Shown: positions 23,541 to 31,965, counted from the first letter of the stretch. The stretch is DNA of 34,538 bases from Deltaproteobacteria bacterium (GCA_016935075.1 JAFGRP010000186.1:1-34538), one strand, 5' to 3'. Program-made: numbers and translations. The notes: generated from the sequence alone by a model not told the origin.

Positions 23541-24605
23541 TTACTTTGAAAGAATGTCCTGTAACTCCCCTATAAATCTGCTGTTTTCTTCGCGGGTTCC
23601 CACCGTGACGCGCATGAAGTTTTGCATCGCCCCGGGGGCGTTGAAGTTCTTGATCAGGATGCCCCGCTCCATGAGTCTGCTATATACGCGATCCGCATCG
23701 AAATCGCAACCAAAAAAAATAAAATTTGCGTCGGTCGGCCGGGGATGGATTCCCGGGATCTTTTTCATTGCCGCGAAGAGCTCGCCGCGCCAGCGGCGGA
23801 TCTTCTCCGCCTGCTTCAGGAAGGTCTCCTCGTGGTCGAGATAGAATCCGGCGGCCGCCTGCGACAGGGCGTTCAGGTTGTAAGGAAGGCGCACCTTGTC
23901 AAGTTCGTGAACGAGCGCCGGGGGACCGATGAGGAAGCCGATCCGCATGGCGGCAAACCCCGCCTTGGAGAGGGTCCGGAGGATGACCAGGTTTTCATAC
24001 CGGCCGAGGAGCGGCAGGAAGGTCTGCCCGGAAAAATGAAAATAGGCCTCATCGACAACCACGATTCCCGGCGATTCCCGGAGGACCGCCTCGATCCGGT
24101 CGCGGCGGAAACAGTTGCCCGTCGGGTTGTTGGGCCAGGCGAGAAAGGTCAGGGCGGGGGGGTGCGCTGCGATCCGCTCCCGCATGGCCGCCAGATCGAG
24201 ATCGAACTCCCCGTCCAGCGGAACCGCTGCGACCCGGCATCCGGTGTTTTGGGCCGTGATCCGGTACATCGCAAAGGTGGGAATCGGGATCATGACCTCC
24301 GCACCGGGCCGGGCGACGGCCGTGCAGAGAATCTGGATCAGTTCATCCGACCCGTTGCCGAGGACGACCTGGTCCCCCCCGACGCCGAAGACCTTCGCGA
24401 AGCGGGCAGTCAGTGCAGGGGAACCGGCCTCGGGATAACGGTTCAGGGAAACGGAGGCGAGCCGGGACACAAACCGCTTGCGGAGAGGTCCGGGAATCGC
24501 CAGCGGATTTTCGTTGGCATCCAGTTTGACCGGGCAGGCGGCATGCTCCACCCCATAGGCCTTCTGGGCAAGCACCTCCTCTTTGATCAAAGACCGGATA
24601 TCCAT
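23541..24605 (-). CDS. hisC: Histidinol-phosphate aminotransferase
   Basis: PLP-dependent class I/II aminotransferase of histidine biosynthesis, converting imidazole-acetol phosphate to histidinol phosphate with glutamate as donor. The 354 residues are the usual length. Motifs: LDANENPLAIP near residue 28, NRYPEAGSPALTARFA, LGNGSDELIQILC, WPNNPTGNCF (Asn-Pro-Thr-Gly contacts PLP), VVDEAYFHFSG and the Schiff-base Lys214 in TLSKAGFAAMRIGF. Its start overlaps the end of the lipoate-ligase-like gene by 19 bp, so it is part of that transcription unit. No other his gene is visible in the window. A broader-specificity aromatic aminotransferase role is possible but less likely given the motifs. Confidence 0.93.
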   Translation of the reverse strand: MDIRSLIKEEVLAQKAYGVEHAACPVKLDANENPLAIPGPLRKRFVSRLASVSLNRYPEAGSPALTARFAKVFGVGGDQVVLGNGSDELIQILCTAVARPGAEVMIPIPTFAMYRITAQNTGCRVAAVPLDGEFDLDLAAMRERIAAHPPALTFLAWPNNPTGNCFRRDRIEAVLRESPGIVVVDEAYFHFSGQTFLPLLGRYENLVILRTLSKAGFAAMRIGFLIGPPALVHELDKVRLPYNLNALSQAAAGFYLDHEETFLKQAEKIRRWRGELFAAMKKIPGIHPRPTDANFIFFGCDFDADRVYSRLMERGILIKNFNAPGAMQNFMRVTVGTREENSRFIGELQDILSK

Positions 24606-25426
24606 CCGCCCTTTCCCCCTTCCCTGTTCCAGCCCTCGTTGCCGTATTTCTTCACCATCAATTCGCCCCTGATCCCCTCCTCCTCCGGCGTCAACAACCC
24701 TTCCCGGAACCGGACGCCCAGCACGCTTTCGAACCCCTCCCGGATGGCCCGGCAGAGCCTTTCCTCACCGACGGTCTCCCCCGCCTGCTCCCCGACGGAG
24801 GTAATCGCATTCCGCAGCAGACCGGCATCCCTTTCCCTGTCCCGGTGGGGCAGCATGAAGGCGCAGGTCCGGAGGGGATCAAATGCCATCAGCAGCGATC
24901 CATGCTGCAGGAATGCGCCGTGGGATCGCATCTGCGCGGATCCGCAAATCTTCCGTCCGCCGACGAGCAGCTCGTAGCGGGAGAGGGAGGAAAAGCACGA
25001 GGAACAAAGCGTCCCGTCCGGCGCTTGCCTTCCGCCCGTCTCCATCTCCGCCCGGATGCCGATTTCGGCCAGCCCCCGGGCAATGCAACCACTGATCGCG
25101 CGATAGGTCTTCAGGATATCCGGAGGGAAGAGGGGCGAATCCGCGCCGGCGATCACGGCATAAGTCAGTTCTTGTTCATGCAGGACGGCCTTCCCGCCCG
25201 TCGGACGCCGGACGATCTCCACACCGAATTTCCGGCAGGCCTCGCCGTCGACCTCTTTTTCATAATCCTGAAAGCAGCCGATAGAAAGGGCGGGAACCCG
25301 CCAGCCGTAGAAACGGAGCGTCGGAGGCGCCTTTTTACGGATGACCGCCCGGAACAGGGCCTCATCGACGGCCATGTTCTCCGCGGCGCCGGCCTTTTGG
25401 AAAGGAAGAATTCTCCATGCCTCCAC
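24587..25426 (-). CDS. Lipoate-protein ligase / octanoyltransferase family (LplA/LipM)
   Basis: A 279-residue BPL/LplA-fold enzyme that attaches lipoate or transfers octanoate to lipoyl domains. Motifs: NMAVDEALFRA, RFYGWRVPALSIGCFQ, the nucleotide/acyl-binding RRPTGGKAVLHEQELTY, and RYELLVGGRKICGSAQMR with Lys159. A Cys at 144 in SSCFSSLSRYE stands where LipM-type octanoyltransferases hold their catalytic cysteine, so LipM activity is a real option beside LplA; sequence alone does not settle it. The start is GTG, 6 bp after the gcvH stop and without its own ribosome-binding site, so translation is probably coupled to gcvH. The adjacent H protein is its obvious substrate. The C-terminus overlaps hisC. 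Confidence 0.88.
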   Translation of the reverse strand: MEAWRILPFQKAGAAENMAVDEALFRAVIRKKAPPTLRFYGWRVPALSIGCFQDYEKEVDGEACRKFGVEIVRRPTGGKAVLHEQELTYAVIAGADSPLFPPDILKTYRAISGCIARGLAEIGIRAEMETGGRQAPDGTLCSSCFSSLSRYELLVGGRKICGSAQMRSHGAFLQHGSLLMAFDPLRTCAFMLPHRDRERDAGLLRNAITSVGEQAGETVGEERLCRAIREGFESVLGVRFREGLLTPEEEGIRGELMVKKYGNEGWNREGGKGGWISGL

Positions 25427-25432
25427 GGCGGG

Positions 25433-25831
25433 TCAATCGACCTCCGTTTCCTGAATCAGGAACTCCTGATAGCCCCTCGCATCCAGGAGATCGTCCAACT
25501 CTGCCGGATCATCTAGGTTCACGATGATCATCCACCCCGTTTCGTTGGGATCGCTGTTGATGACCCCGATCTCATCCGTGAGGTCCTCGTTGACGCTGAT
25601 GACCACCCCGCTGACCGGCGAGATGAGTTCGACCGCCGCCTTCGCCGATTCGATGGTGCCGAACGGCTCATCCCGTTCCACATAGGAATCGGTCTCGGGA
25701 AGATCCAGCGACAGGATCTCTCCCAGTTTCTCCTGGGCATGGTCCGTGATCCCGATGGTGGCCAGATCGTCCTCCACCCGCACCCAGACATGTTCCCGAC
25801 TGTACAGAAGATCATCCGGAATTGATTTCAT
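25433..25831 (-). CDS. gcvH: Glycine cleavage system H protein
   Basis: A 132-residue lipoyl-carrier protein that shuttles the aminomethyl group between the P, T and L proteins of glycine cleavage. The fold is recognised from SREHVWVRVEDDLATIGITDHAQEKLGEILSL-type text at the N-terminus and the lipoylation loop GTIESAKAAVELISPVSG, with Lys64 as attachment site. The C-terminus PNETGWMIIVNLDDPAELDDLLDARGY is standard. No gcvP or gcvT is in the window, so this may be one of several H-like proteins, possibly serving as a lipoyl relay. The lipoate/octanoate enzyme is encoded directly downstream. Upstream stands the 28-bp inverted repeat at 25872-25986. Confidence 0.95.
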   Translation of the reverse strand: MKSIPDDLLYSREHVWVRVEDDLATIGITDHAQEKLGEILSLDLPETDSYVERDEPFGTIESAKAAVELISPVSGVVISVNEDLTDEIGVINSDPNETGWMIIVNLDDPAELDDLLDARGYQEFLIQETEVD

Positions 25832-25871
25832 ATCATGGCATCCTGTTCTTCAAGAAATTTTCGCCCGACCC

Positions 25872-25986
25872 TTTATTCCGGGGACATAATACTATTTATT
25901 GCGATAACGGCGAAGGGGGCCTGTTCCGGAAGACGAATGGATCGGAACGTGTCTCCGGATAAATAGTATTATGTCCCCGGAATAAA
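25872..25986. repeat. 28-bp perfect inverted repeat element (REPIN/MITE-like)
   Basis: Arms at 25872-25899 and 25959-25986 are exact reverse complements over 28 bp (tttattccggggacataata... and its mirror), around a 59-bp spacer. It occupies almost the whole gap between the M24 peptidase gene and gcvH. The CCGGGGACA core resembles palindromes associated with Y1-type (RAYT) transposases in related bacteria; no such transposase is in the window. As RNA it would form a strong hairpin. Confidence 0.85.
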
Positions 25987-25988
25987 TA

Positions 25989-27068
25989 TTATATCAGTGT
26001 AAGATCCTTGGAAGTCCGCGTCAGGATTTCACAGCCCTCTTGGGTGACGAGAACCGTATCCTCGATCCGGATCCCCCAGAGACCGGGAAGATAGACCCCC
26101 GGCTCGACGGTGACCACCATGCCGGCCCGGAGGAGCTCTTCCCGGCCCGCGGCCAGGCGCGGCGCCTCATGGACGTCCAGCCCCACGCCGTGGCCGGTGC
26201 CGTGCGCAAACGCGCTCGCCAGCCCCTCTCCGGCCAGATGGGACCGGGCAACGCCGTCGATCTCCCCGCACGAAACGCCCGCCCGGATCGCCCGGATCGC
26301 CCGGTCGTGGGCCTCCAGCACGTGCCGGTAGACCTCCCGCTGGCGCTCCGACGCGCGCCCCACAAAAAAAGTGCAGGTCTCGTCCGAATGGTACCCGTCC
26401 CAGACCGCCCCGTAATCGATCATCACGCAATCCCCGTCCGCGATCGCGCGTCGTCCCGGCGTCGCGTGGGGGAATGCCGAATTGGCCCCTGCCGCGACGA
26501 TCGTTTCGAAGGAGACCTTTTCCGCACCGCCGCGCCGCATCCGGTATTCCAGTTCGAGGGCGATCTCCTCCTCCCGGATGCCGGGCCGGATCATTCCCCG
26601 CAACGAGGCGAGGGCCTCTGCGGAAATCCGCGCCGCCTCACGGATCCGGTCGATCTCTCCAAGATCCTTGACGGCCCGGAGAAATCCGAAATCCTTCGGA
26701 AGAGGCCGAAGCGCCGCCTCCGGAAGCGCCTCTTTGAGGTTCAGGTACTCCTCCACCGACAGGAAGGGCGATTCAAAACCGACCGATCCGACTCCGTGCC
26801 GACGGGCCGCCGCCGCAATTCCCTCGATCCGGTTGCGGCATTCAAAGATCTCGGCGCCCCGGGTCTCGGCCCGCGCCTGGGTCGCATACCGCCCGTCTAC
26901 GAGGAGCGTCAGCCAGTCCGGACCGGCCATCAGGGCCCCTTCGCCGCCGGTGAAACCGGTCAGATAGCGGATATTCTTTTCATTGAAAATGAGCATGGCG
27001 CCCGTTTCCGGAAATTCCGAACGCAGGCGGCCCACCCGATCCTCGCAGGGCAAGGGATCATGCAGCAT
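25989..27068 (-). CDS. M24 family aminopeptidase P / Xaa-Pro peptidase
   Basis: A 359-residue metallopeptidase removing N-terminal residues next to proline or cleaving Xaa-Pro dipeptides. The track frame runs to 27338, but its first 90 codons are an Arg-rich shadow of the upstream TPR gene; the ATG at 27068 begins MLHDPLPCEDRVGRLRSEF, a normal start. An N-terminal creatinase-like domain (1-120) is followed by the pita-bread catalytic domain. All five metal ligands are visible: Asp218 (VMIDYGA), Asp229 (YHSDETC), His293 (HGTGHGVGLDVHE), Glu322 (VTVEPGVYLP) and Glu336 (RIEDTVLVT). It overlaps the TPR gene stop by 11 bp, so the two are co-transcribed. Cytoplasmic. Confidence 0.92.
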   Translation of the reverse strand: MLHDPLPCEDRVGRLRSEFPETGAMLIFNEKNIRYLTGFTGGEGALMAGPDWLTLLVDGRYATQARAETRGAEIFECRNRIEGIAAAARRHGVGSVGFESPFLSVEEYLNLKEALPEAALRPLPKDFGFLRAVKDLGEIDRIREAARISAEALASLRGMIRPGIREEEIALELEYRMRRGGAEKVSFETIVAAGANSAFPHATPGRRAIADGDCVMIDYGAVWDGYHSDETCTFFVGRASERQREVYRHVLEAHDRAIRAIRAGVSCGEIDGVARSHLAGEGLASAFAHGTGHGVGLDVHEAPRLAAGREELLRAGMVVTVEPGVYLPGLWGIRIEDTVLVTQEGCEILTRTSKDLTLI

Positions 27069-27744
27069 GGCCGCGCACCCTGCCGATATTGTCCAGCCAG
27101 CGGGAAAGCTCGGCGATAACCCCCGCATACCGCTCTTCGGAGGCGCTCCCGAGAATCCGGCCGCGGACTTCCCGAAGCAGCCCGGAGGCCCTCTCGTTTT
27201 GCGGCTCCTGCCCGACGATCTTCTCCAGAAGTTCCTCGGCCGGCCGGAGATGACCCTGGCGGATATAGAGTTCCGCGAGGGTTGTCGTCCGGAAGTCGGG
27301 GGGAATCCCGGCGTCTTCCTCCGTTTTTCCCTCCGCATCCGTTCCGCGGGGTTCTTCGATGCCCTCCCACCGCTCCATGATTCCCCGGATGCGGGTCTCC
27401 CCGGGATTGAGAGCCATGCATTTCCGGTAAAACGTTTCCGCCGAATCCTCCATCCCCTTTTTCATGCAGAGGTCGCCCATGCAGGCATAGACCCGGGAGA
27501 GACTCGCGATGATCTCCTCCATTTCCTGGAGCATGTCCCTGGTCTCGTCGATTCTCCCCTGCTGGAGCCAGGCGCGGCAGATCCCGAGACGGGCGTCCAG
27601 ATCCCCCGGGTTTCGCCTCAGTCTCGCCCGGGCCATATCCAGGGCCGGCTGTGGTTCGTTCCGGTCAAAGCAGGCCTCTATTTGCGAGAGGAACACCTTC
27701 CTCTCCTGCTCGTATCCCGCAGGGTAGAATTCCCGGTTATCCAT
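27058..27744 (-). CDS. Tetratricopeptide-repeat protein
   Basis: A 228-residue soluble protein built of helical pairs. TPR-like units are visible at about 33-66 (ALDMARARLRRNPGDLDARLGICRA), 70-120 (the segment YACMGDLCMKKGMEDSAETFYRKCMALNPGE) and 155-190 (LAELYIRQGHLRPAEELLEKIVGQEPQN). A charged linker (GTDAEGKTEEDAG) separates the second and third units. There is no signal peptide. The ribosome-binding site is weak. It is the first gene of the run TPR, peptidase, gcvH, lipoate enzyme and hisC on the minus strand. TPR proteins act as protein-protein scaffolds; the partner is unknown. Confidence 0.82.
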   Translation of the reverse strand: MDNREFYPAGYEQERKVFLSQIEACFDRNEPQPALDMARARLRRNPGDLDARLGICRAWLQQGRIDETRDMLQEMEEIIASLSRVYACMGDLCMKKGMEDSAETFYRKCMALNPGETRIRGIMERWEGIEEPRGTDAEGKTEEDAGIPPDFRTTTLAELYIRQGHLRPAEELLEKIVGQEPQNERASGLLREVRGRILGSASEERYAGVIAELSRWLDNIGRVRGHAA

Positions 27745-28102
27745 GGGTCATCTTCTGTTCAATATTTCCAGTATGTTAGAGAATTACGGCCGAAAACGGA
27801 TTGAACGCTAACACAGCCCTCAAGAGCGTGTCAAGCGCGAAAAACCCCCGGACCGCCTGCGGCGACATTTTTGATGTTGCGGACGGCAATGATCAAAGGA
27901 TTTCGGGACAAACGGACGGTTTTTCCGATCACCCGGCATTCCGGGCGGATCGGGGCATCCGCTCCGTTATGGAAAGCCCCCTCCCCCGGGGCGGGGAGGG
28001 GGCGGCGCCCCTTCGGAAGGAATACCCGCCCCGGCTGCACCGCCGCCCGATTTCCGATGACCCTGAAATGCTTTCGGTACAGGCAGCAATGGCAATATGA
28101 TT
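27745..28102. other. Intergenic gap with a GC-rich hairpin (27977-28002)
   Basis: About 360 bp without a supportable gene. At 27977-28002 a perfect 10-bp stem ccccctcccc-cggggc-ggggaggggg would fold ~100 nt past the TAXI stop on the minus strand. It lacks a U-tract, so it is a possible but non-classical terminator. The track ORFs here are low-complexity and unsupported. Confidence 0.5.
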
Positions 28103-29110
28103 TTATTTCATCCACCCTCTCTCCCGATAATATTTTTCAGCCCCGGGATGAAGGGGAATTTGCATTTGCACCATCTTCCAGGCATCTTCGGGAATGCAAT
28201 TTTTAAAGCCCGCATGCGCCTTGACCAACTGCTCCTTATTCTCCACAATCGACTTCGTGAGAACATAAGCCAATTCCGGATTGAGATCCCGGTGGGCGAT
28301 CAGAATCGACGGATATCCCACCATCGGAACCGCCTGATCCTGACCCTTGAAGGTCTTCTCCGGCAGAACCGATTCCTGAAAGCCGTAATTCTCCAGTTTG
28401 TCTATGATCGCCTGGGAGTAAGGCAAGAAGACCACGTCCGTCGAAATGGCCAGCTCCGAAATCGCCGGATGACCTGCCACAATCACCTGCACCCAGATGT
28501 GGGCTTTCCCATCGATCATCTGATTCGAGGCCACGCCCGTTGAGGTGGGCGTAACGGACCCTCCCCAGGATTTAATATCGTCATAGGTTATCCCATAGGC
28601 CTCCAGGAGTAAACGCAAAGAAACCTCCCCCGAGCTTCCCGTCGGCTGGGTCACAATCCGCACCGGCATCTTCTTTTTGGCCACATCCTCCAGGTTTGTA
28701 ATCCCCGAAGATTTCGTGGCCACGGCGGCCAGATAATATTTATCCAGCGCCCCGACCATCCCGCGAATCTCCGGAACGGGTTTGGGGAAAGCCACTTTCC
28801 CCTGGATGGCCCAGCGGGCAACGGTGGTATTGCAAAAGGCCACCTCGGCGTCTCCTTTTTCGACCAACAGAACATTGGCCGGCGCCCCGCCATAAGGAAG
28901 AACGTCGATGGTCGAACCTTTGGGCAGGACGCCTCTCCACAACTTGGCAAAAGTCGCTCCGTACACATACCAGGCACTGCCCAGATCCATGGAAGCCAGC
29001 CGCAGGTGCACGGGATTTTTAACCGTCTGGGCCTGGACCGGAATGACCAGAAAGGAAAGAATCGCCGCCACGACGATGACGCAATAAACGAACCTCTTTT
29101 TTCTCCGCAT
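28103..29110 (-). CDS. TAXI-family TRAP transporter solute-binding protein
   Basis: A 335-residue extracytoplasmic receptor of the TAXI type. The ATG at 29110 has an excellent ribosome-binding site (gaaggaggcttacc); the track adds 17 spurious residues. Signal peptide: MRRKKRFVYCVIVVAAILSF, with cleavage likely after VQAQ. The mature domain shows LRLASMDLGSAWYVYGATFAKLW, the TAXI-typical start where glycine-rich text precedes Y-x-x-G. Further features are GGAPANVLLVEKGDAEVAFCNTT, the ligand-loop TQPTGSSGEVSLRLLLEAYG and WVQVIVAGHPAISELA. TAXI receptors normally pair with a fused DctQM permease; none is adjacent, so it is an orphan here. The ligand is unknown (glutamate-like acids in characterised cases). 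An MFS gene lies upstream in the same direction. Confidence 0.9.
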   Translation of the reverse strand: MRRKKRFVYCVIVVAAILSFLVIPVQAQTVKNPVHLRLASMDLGSAWYVYGATFAKLWRGVLPKGSTIDVLPYGGAPANVLLVEKGDAEVAFCNTTVARWAIQGKVAFPKPVPEIRGMVGALDKYYLAAVATKSSGITNLEDVAKKKMPVRIVTQPTGSSGEVSLRLLLEAYGITYDDIKSWGGSVTPTSTGVASNQMIDGKAHIWVQVIVAGHPAISELAISTDVVFLPYSQAIIDKLENYGFQESVLPEKTFKGQDQAVPMVGYPSILIAHRDLNPELAYVLTKSIVENKEQLVKAHAGFKNCIPEDAWKMVQMQIPLHPGAEKYYRERGWMK

Positions 29111-29577
29111 GGTAAGCCTCCTTCTTTCAATGGAATCAATGTTTGGAAGTTTTTGAACCATTGGATTGATTCAATCCCATCCTCCCTCTGCAGCAGACGA
29201 TCATCCGTTCGGGCTTCTTATCATCTAATCCGGATATGACACGGTCAAATACCCGTGCGGTTCATGAATGCATTTCAGATCTGGTACGGCGCAGAGGAGA
29301 ACTGAGGTTATCATGGCGTTTTTCTCACAAGTCGTGACAGCAGCCGAAACACCGGCCTAACTCCGGAAAAACCGGCCTTCCTATACCACAAAAAGCCGTG
29401 TTGTCAAGTCCGACGGTCCGGTCAAAAGTCTAAAATCCACCACGAACGCCAACCCGGCAAAAGCCGGTATCCGGAAATATCGGATGGTTACAGGAGCACG
29501 GACCCCGGCTTTCGCCGGGTTGGCGGCTTCTTGGGGGTTCGTCAAGCCGGGTGCAGGGAAAATGGGCGCGGCTCCGT
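29111..29577. other. Intergenic gap between TAXI and MFS genes
   Basis: About 465 bp with no supportable gene. The 80-bp inverted repeat at 29447-29525 is its main structure. Track ORFs here are shadows of low-complexity text. A promoter for the TAXI gene is expected but no clear -35/-10 pair could be chosen. Confidence 0.4.
29447..29525. repeat. Imperfect inverted repeat (21-bp arms)
   Basis: CGCCAACCCGGCAAAAGCCGG (29447-29467) pairs with CCGGCTTTCGCCGGGTTGGCG (29505-29525) at 20 of 21 positions, around a 37-bp spacer. It stands downstream of the MFS stop on the minus strand and may act as a transcription barrier, or be a dispersed palindromic element. Confidence 0.75.
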
Positions 29578-30828
29578 TCATACCCCCCGCGGCATGCGGT
29601 AAAAAAACCGGAACAGAGCGGCAATCTGCAGGACGGCGGCCGTACCGAAGGCCAGCGCATAGCCCTCCGCAGCGTAAATTCCGCGACCCGCGGGGAAGAG
29701 GTTGATCATGATACCCATACCCCACTGGACCAGGAAGGATGTGACAAACACCATAAAGGCGAGCGCCGTGTTGGCACGGCCCGCCATCGTGACCGGAAAT
29801 GTCCGGGAGAGAATGGCAAAGCTTACGGTTCCCGCGGTGCCGAGAAAACCGAACAGAAGCCAGATGAGGGGCTGCATTTCCGAGTAGCCCAGAACCAGCG
29901 TCGTCTGAACCAGCACTGCAAAGCCGACCCCGATTCCCACGACATAACTCGGCGCAATGCCGGCGCGCTCCAGACGAGAGGCAAGGTTGCCCATGGTCAT
30001 GTGACCCGCCACCATAGCGACGGCCGCAAGCAGAAGATAATTCGCGATTTCAACGCGCGTGAAGCCCCCGACGTCTTTCATCCAGCGCGCAGCCCAAAGC
30101 CCCTGCAGGGACATGAAGATCGATTGGGAAAGCATGGTGAGCGGGGCAATGCGCCGGAATTCACTGTTTCTGACGATCTGTCCGAAACCGTTGAATTGTT
30201 CCCTGATCGTCATGTGGGACGCCGCTGCGCGCCGCTCCGGGACAAGACCGAAGATGAGCGCGCTGTTGACGGCGAAGGCAACGGCAACACCGGTAAACAG
30301 GATGCGCCAATCGACCCGCTGCAGCGCCCATTCGACCGGCGCGGTGGAGACGAGGGCGCCGATCCCGCCGGCAGCGAGGATCCAGCCGTTGAGTCCCGCA
30401 AGCCGCTGCCGGGAAAACCAGATTGCATTCGCCTGGAACCCCGCCATCAGGCACGCGCTGACCCCCAGACCGATGAGCGCGCGTCCGACGACCAGCTGAA
30501 AAATGCCGCTGCCCCAGGCGAACAACAGCGATCCCGCGGCCGCGACAAGCAGCAGGGATCCCTCCACGCGGCGCGGCCCGAAGCGGTCGAGCAGTACGCC
30601 GAGCATGGGTTGAAACATCGCGAACGTGAGAAAATAGACGCTGGTCAGGAGTCCGAGATCGGAGGCGCCGAGATGAAACGTCCTCACCAAATCGGGTGCG
30701 ATGACGGCGTTCACGTTGCGGGTGAGATAGGAGAGGAAATATCCGCAGGCGAACGGTCCAAGCAGCGCCGGCAACAGGATACGGCCTTCCGGCGGGTCGG
30801 GCACTTGGGATGCGGCGATATCTTTCAT
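29578..30828 (-). CDS. Major facilitator superfamily (MFS) transporter
   Basis: A 416-residue integral membrane protein with about 12 hydrophobic segments in two halves. Motif A between helices 2 and 3 reads GVLLDRFGPRRVEG. Helix 1 contains FACGYFLSYLTRNVNAVIAPDL, typical of anion/carboxylate-porter-like members (NarK/OPA-like layout, YxxRxxxxxxxP). The long central loop has VPERRAAASHMTIREQF. The C-terminal half ends FGTAAVLQIAALFRFFYRMPRG. Ribosome-binding site is weak. Substrate unknown; an organic anion is plausible from the motif in helix 1. It is flanked by palindromic gaps on both sides, so it may be expressed alone. Confidence 0.88.
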   Translation of the reverse strand: MKDIAASQVPDPPEGRILLPALLGPFACGYFLSYLTRNVNAVIAPDLVRTFHLGASDLGLLTSVYFLTFAMFQPMLGVLLDRFGPRRVEGSLLLVAAAGSLLFAWGSGIFQLVVGRALIGLGVSACLMAGFQANAIWFSRQRLAGLNGWILAAGGIGALVSTAPVEWALQRVDWRILFTGVAVAFAVNSALIFGLVPERRAAASHMTIREQFNGFGQIVRNSEFRRIAPLTMLSQSIFMSLQGLWAARWMKDVGGFTRVEIANYLLLAAVAMVAGHMTMGNLASRLERAGIAPSYVVGIGVGFAVLVQTTLVLGYSEMQPLIWLLFGFLGTAGTVSFAILSRTFPVTMAGRANTALAFMVFVTSFLVQWGMGIMINLFPAGRGIYAAEGYALAFGTAAVLQIAALFRFFYRMPRGV

Positions 30829-30911
30829 GGTTGGCGCCGAATTGCCTCAAACAAAATCTTATTCCCCTTTTCAGTCGCCTTCAGGATTTCCATGCGCCCT
30901 GTCCTTAAAGT

Positions 30912-31114
30912 TCAAGCAGAATCTTCCGATATAAATCTTTTTCCCGCTCCGGCAGCCTCTCCAGGACGGGGATGGCCGGGGAGAAGTCCGGCGCCTCCCC
31001 TTCGCTGATCTGCCGGAAATGCCGTCCCCGGCTGTAAGACCGCAGGGCGGCATCCCCTTGAAACGGCTATCCCCTCCAGGGAATAACCACACCTGAGAGC
31101 CTGCAATTTCCCAA
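30912..31114 (-). other. Possible coding remnant downstream of the cNMP-domain gene
   Basis: In one minus-strand frame, from a TAG near 31070 to a stop near 30910, the text GDAALRSYSRGRHFRQISEG, then LPEREKDLYRKILLEL reads like the C-terminus of a soluble protein but has no start codon. In the preceding bases another frame gives RARLIGKLQALRCGYSLEGI. The mix of frames suggests a frameshifted or decayed gene tail; chance is possible. Nothing else is visible in the 30829-31114 gap. Confidence 0.3.
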
Positions 31115-31621
31115 TCAAACGCGCCCGGTTTTGTCTATAGGATTTTTCGTTGCACTGTGGTTTGGGGATGCGTCGATCTTCCGGTTTCGATGCCGAAGCC
31201 ACTCCCACTGGTTGAGCTTTTGGAGCCGCGCTATCATGACGAGCAGGATGCGTCTGAGTAACTTTAACTGGAGTTCCAGGGTGAGTTCGTTGAGATGATC
31301 CGCATCGAACGTCAAAACAAGACATTCCGTCTTGGCTTCAACACTCGCCGTACGGGGAGTTCCCATCAGGCCGACCTCGCCGAATATATCCCCGGTACCG
31401 AGCACCGACATGACTTTTCCATTCAAGATGACTTCAGCCTGCCCCACGATCAGGATGAACATACGGAAGTCGATTTCTCCCGCCGTGATGATCCGGTTGC
31501 CGGGCGATACCTTGATCCACGAACATTTCTCCAGAAGAATGCCGATTTCATCATGGTTGAAGCAGTCGAAAAACGGGATATCTTCGATCAGCGGCAAGAT
31601 TGTTTTTTTCAAATCTTCCAT
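31115..31621 (-). CDS. Cyclic-nucleotide-binding-domain protein
   Basis: A 168-residue protein with one cNMP-binding (CRP-like sensor) domain at about residues 15-130: IPFFDCFNHDEIGILLEKCS, the glycine-rich GNRIITAGEIDFRMFILIVGQAEV, and the phosphate-binding cassette GDIFGEVGLMGTPRTASVEA. The Glu and Arg of that cassette are both present, so nucleotide binding is possible. There is no C-terminal helix-turn-helix or enzymatic domain. The last ~30 residues (HRNRKIDASPNHSATKNPID) look disordered and unlike a natural domain end, which together with the protein-like text just downstream suggests a frameshift may have altered the C-terminus. Stand-alone sensor proteins of this kind are common in deltaproteobacteria; the function is unknown. 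Confidence 0.8.
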   Translation of the reverse strand: MEDLKKTILPLIEDIPFFDCFNHDEIGILLEKCSWIKVSPGNRIITAGEIDFRMFILIVGQAEVILNGKVMSVLGTGDIFGEVGLMGTPRTASVEAKTECLVLTFDADHLNELTLELQLKLLRRILLVMIARLQKLNQWEWLRHRNRKIDASPNHSATKNPIDKTGRV

Positions 31622-31927
31622 CGTTCAAGCAGGACAGGCCTTCGGACCGTCGCAAGTCATAACCTGTCGTTTATATTTATAATTGTTTGATAACTGCTAC
31701 GTCCGTTTATACAAAAATATTTTCAGGATGTCAAATGGTTTCATCCCGGCGGCGCTTCCGGTAACCTTTCAGTGACTTTCGCAGAGGCTCCCCGTGGTCA
31801 TGAGGTGCAGCCTGCAATTGTGCTGCTGAGGCCTTGCGGATTCTCTCTTTGGTACCTCGGTCGATCAGCGGCAAATCCCCAACGCGAAAAGCGGGATAAA
31901 GGACCACCGCCCGGACAGGCGGGGAAC

Positions 31928-31965
31928 AAAAAAGGGGCGGCGCCCTGAATCATGGGCGCCGCCCC
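31928..31965 (-). terminator. Rho-independent terminator of the Big-domain lipoprotein gene
   Basis: On the minus strand: perfect 12-bp stem GGGGCGGCGCCC / GGGCGCCGCCCC with the 8-base loop atgattca, followed directly by TTTTTT. It lies ~130 bp past the stop codon at 32097. Confidence 0.85.

Noticed and set aside
27069-27338. N-terminal 90-residue extension of the M24 peptidase
   Set aside because: Arg/Ser/Pro-rich text overlapping the TPR gene in another frame; the ATG at 27068 gives the normal family start.
29551-31008. Plus-strand ORF of 485 aa opposite the MFS gene
   Set aside because: Highly charged shadow frame; the minus strand encodes a clear 12-helix MFS protein.
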